From: Trinickia violacea
Lineage (GTDB): Bacteria > Pseudomonadota > Gammaproteobacteria > Burkholderiales > Burkholderiaceae
DNA length: 64,000 nucleotides
Reading direction: 5' to 3'
Assembly (NCBI RefSeq): GCF_005280735.1
Contig: NZ_CP040077.1
Coordinates: 2,480,001-2,544,000, forward strand
Part shown: positions 59,305 to 64,000 of the stretch, piece after piece
Layout: every line of letters starts with the position of its first letter
Numbering within the stretch: position 1 is the first letter of the stretch
Made by a program: the position numbers and the translations under genes
Notes under the pieces: model-generated
The model's input: the letters and a program-made list of their open reading frames with translations, nothing else
What the model was told of the DNA's origin: nothing
The model's database searches: none

Positions 59305-60189
59305 TCAGCGCCTTGGCCGCACCACGTCGATGAACGCGGCGAAGTCCGCGTCCGAGAGACCCATCGCCCCCGCGAGACGCAACACCTGCTGCACCGCCCC
59401 CGACACCGGCATCGCCGCGCCGACCTCGCGCGCGGCGTCGGCCACCGTGTCGACATCCTTCTGATACGTCCTCAGCGCGCCGATCGGCGCGAAGCCCGCG
59501 CTTGTCATGCGCGGCACGAACGTCTGCAATAGCGTCGAATCCGCCCATCCGCCTGCGAGCGCCTCGGCGAGACGCGCAGCGTCGATGCCCGAAAGCTGTG
59601 CGAGATTCACCGCTTCGGCGATCGCCGCAATCGTCGCGGAGACGATCGCCTGGTTGCAGAGCTTGGTCGTCTGCCCGGCGCCGGCCGCGCCCATGTGCGT
59701 GACGCGTGCGGCGTAAGCGCGAATGGCCGGTGTAACCGCGGCGACATCGTCCGGGCTGCCGCCCGCCATCACCGCGAGCGTGCCCGCTTCGGCGCCCGGC
59801 ACGCCGCCCGATACCGGCGCGTCGATCCAGCCCACGCCCATCGCGGCCGCGCGCTCGGCATAGGCGCGCGTGGCCGACGGGGGAATGCTCGAATGATCGA
59901 CGATCCAGCGCAAGCGGCTCGCGCCGGCGTCCGCTGTGTCCTCGCCGATCACGCCGCCGAGGCCGAACACGACTTCCTCGACCGCATGCGCGTCCGTCAC
60001 GCACAGGAACACCGCGTCCACGCGCGACACCAATTCGCGCGGCGTATCGACGATGTGCGCGCCGTCGGCGGCCAACGGCTCGGCTTTCGCGCGCGTCCGG
60101 TTCCAGACCCACACGGTATGGCCCGCGCGCAACAAGTGCCGAATCATCGGCGCGCCCATGAGCCCGGGGCCGCAAAATCCAATGTCCAT
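59305..60189 (-). CDS. NAD(P)-dependent beta-hydroxyacid dehydrogenase (3-hydroxyisobutyrate dehydrogenase family)
   Basis: A 294-residue enzyme. The N-terminus IGFCGPGLMGAPMIRHLL is the family dinucleotide motif, DAPVSGGVPGAEAGTLAVMAGG is the substrate-binding loop (given as DAPVSGGVPGAEAGTLAVM), and the catalytic lysine lies in GAGQTTKLCNQ. The family reduces or oxidises 3-hydroxyisobutyrate, tartronate semialdehyde or similar acids. ATG at 60189 is preferred to the GTG at 60195 because GAGGAG is then well spaced. It lies downstream of the flavin reductase gene, with two hairpins in the 102-base gap. Confidence 0.9.
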   Translation of the reverse strand: MDIGFCGPGLMGAPMIRHLLRAGHTVWVWNRTRAKAEPLAADGAHIVDTPRELVSRVDAVFLCVTDAHAVEEVVFGLGGVIGEDTADAGASRLRWIVDHSSIPPSATRAYAERAAAMGVGWIDAPVSGGVPGAEAGTLAVMAGGSPDDVAAVTPAIRAYAARVTHMGAAGAGQTTKLCNQAIVSATIAAIAEAVNLAQLSGIDAARLAEALAGGWADSTLLQTFVPRMTSAGFAPIGALRTYQKDVDTVADAAREVGAAMPVSGAVQQVLRLAGAMGLSDADFAAFIDVVRPRR

Positions 60190-60232
60190 TCCCACTCCTC
60201 GACTTCGTATCGACTTCGTCAGCGGCTTCGAC

Positions 60233-60278
60233 CGGTGCAGATCGCACCGCTCGCCGTCAAACGCCCCTCGTTTGACGG
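60233..60278 (-). other. Two adjacent hairpins between the flavin reductase and dehydrogenase genes
   Basis: CGGTGC-AGATC-GCACCG (60233-60249) and CCGTCAAACG-CCCCT-CGTTTGACGG (60254-60278), both perfect. Neither is followed by a T-tract. They lie in the gap of a probable operon and may affect mRNA stability or the expression ratio of the two genes. Confidence 0.65.
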
Positions 60279-60291
60279 ACTACCGCATCGC

Positions 60292-60882
60292 TCATTCCAC
60301 CGGCTCGCTGCCGCGAACCGTCAGCGGATTGCCGATAGCGTAGAAGTGGCCGCCCGCGACGTAGTGAAGACTGCGCCACGCGGGATCGGCGCTCTCGAAG
60401 TTCCAATGACCCGACGCGAACACGCGCGTATCGGACCACGCCCCGACGACCTCGCCGATAAACAGGTCATACGTCTGCTGGTTGTGAGGTTCGGGAATGA
60501 GTGTGCACGCGAGCCACGCCGAGCATCCGGCGACGAACGGCAAGTCATGGCCCTCGATGCCGAACAGCTCCACGCCGGCGCGCGCGAGCTTGCCGGGTTC
60601 ATCGGCAAGACTCGAGGTGCCCACCTCGTGCGTCAGCTGCAGTTGCGCCGCCGTCGGCACCTGGATCACAAACGTGCCGCTTTTCTCGACGAGCTCGCGC
60701 GTCTTCGCCGTCTTGTCGAGGACGACCGTCAGCTTGGGCGGCGAGAAATCCAGCGCGCAAGCCCATGCCGCCGCCATCACGTTGTCCACGCCGTCATGGC
60801 GAGCGGACACGAGCACGGTCGGGCCGTGATTGATCAGCCGGTGCGCTTTTTTCAGCTCGACCGGAACGATGTAGCTATCCAT
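60292..60882 (-). CDS. Flavin reductase-like domain protein (DIM6/NTAB type)
   Basis: A 196-residue FMN-binding protein. The motif NHGPTVLVSARHDGVDNVMAAAW (given as GPTVLVSARHDGVDNVMAAA), DFSPPKLTVVLDKTAKTRELVEKSGTFVIQVP in part (LTVVLDKTAKTRELVE) and HEVGTSSLADEPGKLARAG (in part) match the flavin reductase split-barrel family. The partner enzyme and electron donor are not visible. The ATG is at 60880-60882. It is probably co-transcribed with the downstream beta-hydroxyacid dehydrogenase and is divergent from dodecin, another flavin-binding protein, 126 bp away. Confidence 0.9.
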   Translation of the reverse strand: MDSYIVPVELKKAHRLINHGPTVLVSARHDGVDNVMAAAWACALDFSPPKLTVVLDKTAKTRELVEKSGTFVIQVPTAAQLQLTHEVGTSSLADEPGKLARAGVELFGIEGHDLPFVAGCSAWLACTLIPEPHNQQTYDLFIGEVVGAWSDTRVFASGHWNFESADPAWRSLHYVAGGHFYAIGNPLTVRGSEPVE

Positions 60883-61008
60883 GCCAATTTTTCCAGAAAG
60901 AAACCCATTCGAAACGGTACGCATTGTTACCGATCTGCGGGCCGACGAACAAAGTCCGCAGCCCTTCAAGGGGCATTCTAAAATGACCAGTACACGGAGG
61001 AGGCAACC

Positions 61009-61218
61009 ATGAGCGACCACGTCTACAAGCAGATCGAACTCACCGGCTCGTCGACGCAATCGAGCGACGACGCGATTCGTTGCGCGATCGCAAAGGCGTC
61101 GAAGACGCTGCGCAACCTGCATTGGTTTCAGGTGACGGAGACCCGTGGGCAGATCGAGAACGACGCAGTCGTTCGCTGGCAGGTGACGATCAAAGTCGGC
61201 CTGCGCATCGACGATTAG
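61009..61218 (+). CDS. Dodecin, flavin-storage protein
   Basis: A 69-residue protein. YKQIELTGSSTQSSDDAIRCAI, in part, and the LHWFQVTETRG segment with the Trp that stacks on flavin identify the dodecin family, whose dodecameric shells store or protect riboflavin/FMN. GGAGGAGG lies eight bases before the ATG. It is divergent from the flavin reductase gene. Confidence 0.95.
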   Translation: MSDHVYKQIELTGSSTQSSDDAIRCAIAKASKTLRNLHWFQVTETRGQIENDAVVRWQVTIKVGLRIDD

Positions 61219-61286
61219 CGGCGACGCGCGCGCGTAGAGCACACCGAGCGATACGTGAGATAGCGCGCGCGATGACTGACGAGCAA

Positions 61287-61322
61287 TAAAAAGGGCCGCG
61301 TCGTTCAAGACGCAGCCCTTCG
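61287..61322. terminator. Terminator-like hairpin between dodecin and the BMP gene
   Basis: AAGGGC-C-GCGTC and GACGC-A-GCCCTT (61291-61320) form an 11-bp stem with one internal mismatch. A5 precedes it on the plus strand, giving a T-run on the minus strand for the convergent substrate-binding protein gene. Confidence 0.7.
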
Positions 61323-61398
61323 ATGAGCCGTTGCCTTCGGCAATGGCAAAACCGCGCGGCGCCCTTCCGAGCAGCGCCGCGTGGGTCACTAAGCGCGC

Positions 61399-62487
61399 TT
61401 ATTTCGGCAGCGCGCCATCGACACCTTCGACATACCAGTTGAGCCGCTGCAATTCCGGATCGGCGAGCGTCTTGCCGGCAGGCACCTTCACGGCGCCCGT
61501 CTGATCCTTGATCGGGCCCGTGAACACGTCCCACTTGCCGCTTGCCAGCTCATCGCGCTTCGCGGCCACCGCCTGCTGCGCATTCGCCGGGATCGCCGCC
61601 GTGTTCAGATCCTCGAGATTGACGGCCTTCTGCGGAATCCCCCACCACACCGGCGCATTCGTCCACTTGCCGTCGAGCACCTGCTGGATCGCGGCGTCGT
61701 AATAGACGCCCCAATGCGCGACCACCGAGCCGAGGTGTGCGTCAGGCCCGAATTTCTTCATGTCCGAATCCCAGCCGAACGCGTGCACGTGCTTCTCGGA
61801 CGCGGTCGCGAGCGTGGCGCTCGAATCGGTGTTCTGCAGGAGCACGTCGGCGCCCTGGCCGATCAGCGTCTCGGCGGCCTGCTTTTCCTTGCCCGGATCG
61901 AACCAGCTGTTGATCCAGATGACCTTCGTATGAACCTTCGGATTCACCGAGCGCGCGCCGAGCGTGTACGCGTTGATGTTGCGCACGACCTCGGGGATCG
62001 GCACCGATGCGACGAAGCCGAGCGTGTTGGTCTTCGTCACGTAGCCGGCCGCGACGCCCGCGAGGTAGGCGCCCTGATACATGCGCACGTCGTAGGTGCC
62101 GAAATTCGCCGCCTTCTTGTAGCCGGTCGCGTGCAGGAACACGGTGTCGGGGAAATCCTTCGCGACCTTCAGCTCGAAGTCCTGATAGCCGAAGCTCGAG
62201 CCGATGATGATCTTGTTGCCCTTGCTCGCGAGATCGCGGAACACACGCTCGGAGTCGGCCGATTCCGGCACGTTCTCGACGCGCGTGATCTTGATCTTGT
62301 TGCCGAACTTCGCCTCGGCTTCCTTCGAGCCGGCATCGTGCGCGAAGGTCCAGCCCGCGTCGCCAGGGTTGCCGAGATAGACGAACGCAACGCCCGGCGC
62401 GTCGGCGGCTTGCGCGCCTTGCGCGAGTGCGCCGCCGAAGGCGAGCACCGCGGCCGCGGCGAACGTGGTCAGCACTTTTCTTCTCAT
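61399..62487 (-). CDS. BMP-family periplasmic substrate-binding protein of a nucleoside-type ABC transporter
   Basis: A 362-residue protein with a Sec signal peptide (residues 1-27, ending AQGAQA) and no lipobox cysteine, so it is likely a free periplasmic protein. VAFVYLGNPGDAGWTFAHDAG, in part, is the start of the BMP/Med fold, and VDAHLGSVVAHWGVYYD-like sequence (HLGSVVAHWGVYYDAAI) lies near the C-terminus. BMP proteins bind purine nucleosides or other purine compounds. It is followed upstream in the same direction by two permease genes, but lies downstream of them in the operon order (permease, permease, BMP). Confidence 0.93.
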   Translation of the reverse strand: MRRKVLTTFAAAAVLAFGGALAQGAQAADAPGVAFVYLGNPGDAGWTFAHDAGSKEAEAKFGNKIKITRVENVPESADSERVFRDLASKGNKIIIGSSFGYQDFELKVAKDFPDTVFLHATGYKKAANFGTYDVRMYQGAYLAGVAAGYVTKTNTLGFVASVPIPEVVRNINAYTLGARSVNPKVHTKVIWINSWFDPGKEKQAAETLIGQGADVLLQNTDSSATLATASEKHVHAFGWDSDMKKFGPDAHLGSVVAHWGVYYDAAIQQVLDGKWTNAPVWWGIPQKAVNLEDLNTAAIPANAQQAVAAKRDELASGKWDVFTGPIKDQTGAVKVPAGKTLADPELQRLNWYVEGVDGALPK

Positions 62488-62513
62488 TGGGATTCTCCAG
62501 TCGTGTGATTGAT

Positions 62514-62545
62514 GTGCGAAATGAAGTGCGAAATGAAGTACGAAA
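62514..62545. repeat. Short tandem repeat in the gap before the BMP gene
   Basis: Unit GTGCGAAATGAA occurs twice (62514-62525, 62526-62537) and partly a third time as GTACGAAA (62538-62545), 27 bases before the BMP start codon. Copy number may vary among strains. Confidence 0.7.
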
Positions 62546-62583
62546 GGGTTGGGAAACTCAGCGATGCAAGCCGCGTCTCGCGC

Positions 62584-63513
62584 TCAGCTCGTCGCAAAGA
62601 ACGGCTTGCCGAGCGACGCTGGCGCATTCAGCTTGATCGTGTTCGGATTGCGCGAAATCACGGCGAGCACGACGACGGTCGCGAGGTACGGCAGCATCGC
62701 GAGAAACTGCGTCGGCACCGGCACGCCGATCGCTTGCGCGTAGAACTGCAGGCCCATCACCGCGCCGAACAGGAGCGAGCCGATCAAGAGGCGCCCGGGC
62801 CGCCACGTCGAGAACACGACCAGCGCGAGCGCGATCCAGCCGTAGCCCGCCGTCAACTGCTCCTGCCACAGATGCAGGTAGACGATCGAGTAATAGCCGC
62901 CCGCGAGACCCGCCATGCCGCCGCCGAACAGCACCGCGCCGTAGCGCACGCCGATCACGGGAAAGCCGACCGAATGCGCGACCTGCGGCGACTCGCCGAC
63001 GCTGCGCAAGACGAGCCCGGCACGCGTGCGATAGAGGAACCAGCCCACCACGCCGAACATCGCGAACGCGAGATAGCCGAGCGGCGTCAGGCTGAAGAAC
63101 GCGGGCCCGAGCACGGGAATCTGCGAAAGCCCCGGAATCGGCCAGACATCGATCGTCGCGCGCACCGCCGCCGACGTATAAGGCTTGCCGACGTAGGCCG
63201 ACAAGCCAATGCCGAAGATCGTCAGCGACAGGCCCGTGGCCACTTGATTGGCGAGCATCGTGAGCGTGAGAAAGGCGAACAGGAGCGCCATCGCGACGCC
63301 CGCCGCGATGGCCGCGACGACGCCGAGCCACGGGCTGCCCGTGATGGCGGTGACCGCATAGCCGCTGACGGCGCCCATCAGCATCATCCCTTCGACGCCG
63401 AGGTTGAGCACACCCGATTTCTCGGTGACGAGCTCGCCGACACCGGCGAGCATCAACGGAATCGCGGCGATGACGGCGGTCGAGGCGAGCGTGCTGGCTT
63501 GTTGAATGTCCAT
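62584..63513 (-). CDS. ABC transporter permease, branched-chain-type fold (NupQ/YufQ-like)
   Basis: A 309-residue inner-membrane protein with eight or more hydrophobic segments. ELVTEKSGVLNLGVEGMMLMGA is the signature region of the BPD_transp_2 family near the N-terminus (quoted as EKSGVLNLGVEGMMLMGA), and GALFGAVMGLQFYAQAIG-like sequence is near the end. It should form the translocation channel with the neighbouring permease for uptake of a purine nucleoside-like substrate. The start is MDIQQASTLAS at 63513. It lies between the first permease and the BMP gene. Confidence 0.93.
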   Translation of the reverse strand: MDIQQASTLASTAVIAAIPLMLAGVGELVTEKSGVLNLGVEGMMLMGAVSGYAVTAITGSPWLGVVAAIAAGVAMALLFAFLTLTMLANQVATGLSLTIFGIGLSAYVGKPYTSAAVRATIDVWPIPGLSQIPVLGPAFFSLTPLGYLAFAMFGVVGWFLYRTRAGLVLRSVGESPQVAHSVGFPVIGVRYGAVLFGGGMAGLAGGYYSIVYLHLWQEQLTAGYGWIALALVVFSTWRPGRLLIGSLLFGAVMGLQFYAQAIGVPVPTQFLAMLPYLATVVVLAVISRNPNTIKLNAPASLGKPFFATS

Positions 63514-63599
63514 GTTGGAAATCGGGTTCTTTCTGGATCGTATCGGTGGCTGTGAACGGCGCTGGCTGCAGGCGCTGGCTTTGAATTGCGCGCGTTGCG

Positions 63600-64000
63600 T
63601 CAGTGGGCTGCAGCCGTCGTTCTGCGGCGCACCCGGTAGTTGACGAACAGGTCCGCGCCGAGCAGGCAAAACAGCAAGAGGCCCTGGAACACGCCGCTCA
63701 ATGCTTGCGGCAATTGCAGCGAGGTCTGCACCGATTCGCCGCCGAGATACAGGAGCGCCATCAAAAGGCTCGCAAGCACGATGCCGACCGGATGCAGCCG
63801 CCCGACAAACACGACGATGATCGCCGTGAAGCCGTAGCCCGGCGACCACGTCGCCTGCAACTGGCCGATGGGGCCCGCGATCTCGCCCATTCCCGCGAGA
63901 CCCGCGAAGCCGCCGCTGATGAGCAGCGACGTCCAGATCGTCTTCTTGTCCGAGAAGCCCGCGTAGCGCGCGGCGAGCGGCGCGAGACCGCCCACGTTCA
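63600..64000 (-). CDS. ABC transporter permease (NupP/YufP-like), 5' part missing
   Basis: The visible 133 codons are the C-terminal part of a second BPD_transp_2-family permease; the reading frame runs off the window end. The segment GGFAGLAGMGEIAGPIGQLQ and the GYGFTAIIVVFVGRLHPVGI helix are typical of YufP-like permeases. The ATP-binding subunit is expected upstream, beyond 64000. Confidence 0.9.
   Translation of the reverse strand, partial: NVGGLAPLAARYAGFSDKKTIWTSLLISGGFAGLAGMGEIAGPIGQLQATWSPGYGFTAIIVVFVGRLHPVGIVLASLLMALLYLGGESVQTSLQLPQALSGVFQGLLLFCLLGADLFVNYRVRRRTTAAAH

Overview
The window is a GC-rich (roughly two-thirds G+C by eye) stretch of ordinary chromosome from a betaproteobacterium of the family Burkholderiaceae, most likely Burkholderia sensu lato (Paraburkholderia, Trinickia or Caballeronia type). 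Protein sequences and gene order point there: the purL / pgi / tesA / ppiD / two tRNAs / hupB / lon / clpX / clpP / tig run, the mfd-ispD-ispF block and the ompR-envZ pair. I see no insertion sequence, prophage, integron or CRISPR array. About 50 protein genes and three tRNA genes (Asp-GTC, Val-TAC, Leu-TAG) can be supported.

Layout. 1-5.7 kb: the end of a bolA-like gene, a periplasmic peptidyl-prolyl isomerase, a GNAT acetyltransferase and purL. 6-12.6 kb: a DadA-like FAD oxidase, the NAD(P)HX repair enzyme, pgi, an orphan YbbA/LolD-like ATPase and the esterase tesA, whose start codons overlap head to head. 12.7-22 kb: a folding and proteolysis block (ppiD, hupB, lon, clpX, clpP, tig) with two tRNAs. 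22.6-26.2 kb: glycerate kinase, a MarR regulator, and a class II aldolase / ketopantoate-reductase-like operon behind a 32-bp palindrome. 26.8-31.3 kb: a squalene-synthase-fold protein with a degenerate active site and the secreted DUF1501/DUF1800 pair. 31.5-42 kb: ompR-envZ, a peroxiredoxin with one cysteine, ispF, ispD, mfd, argE and a PLP dehydratase. 42-50.4 kb: PBP1A, a ribbon-helix-helix-like protein, a PspA-family protein with a TPR membrane protein, a flavin monooxygenase and a methyltransferase. 50.5-59.2 kb: a signalling block with two unlike chemoreceptors, mscL and two histidine kinases in tandem. 59.3-64 kb: a beta-hydroxyacid dehydrogenase, a flavin reductase, dodecin and most of a BMP-type nucleoside ABC transporter cut by the window end.

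The non-coding DNA holds the less expected signals. A 50-bp palindromic repeat occurs twice, with a third copy that has lost its core; two of the three start right behind an intrinsic terminator. The hupB leader carries a terminator-like hairpin between a strong promoter and the start codon. A near-perfect operator palindrome overlaps the predicted aldolase promoter. Two 36-bp elements with DnaA-box-like ends flank the PBP1A gene in opposite orientation. A 37-codon membrane-peptide ORF overlaps the stop codon of a chemoreceptor. No single multi-gene system here looks wholly new. The PspA/TPR/monooxygenase locus, the repeat family and the regulatory leaders are the best leads.
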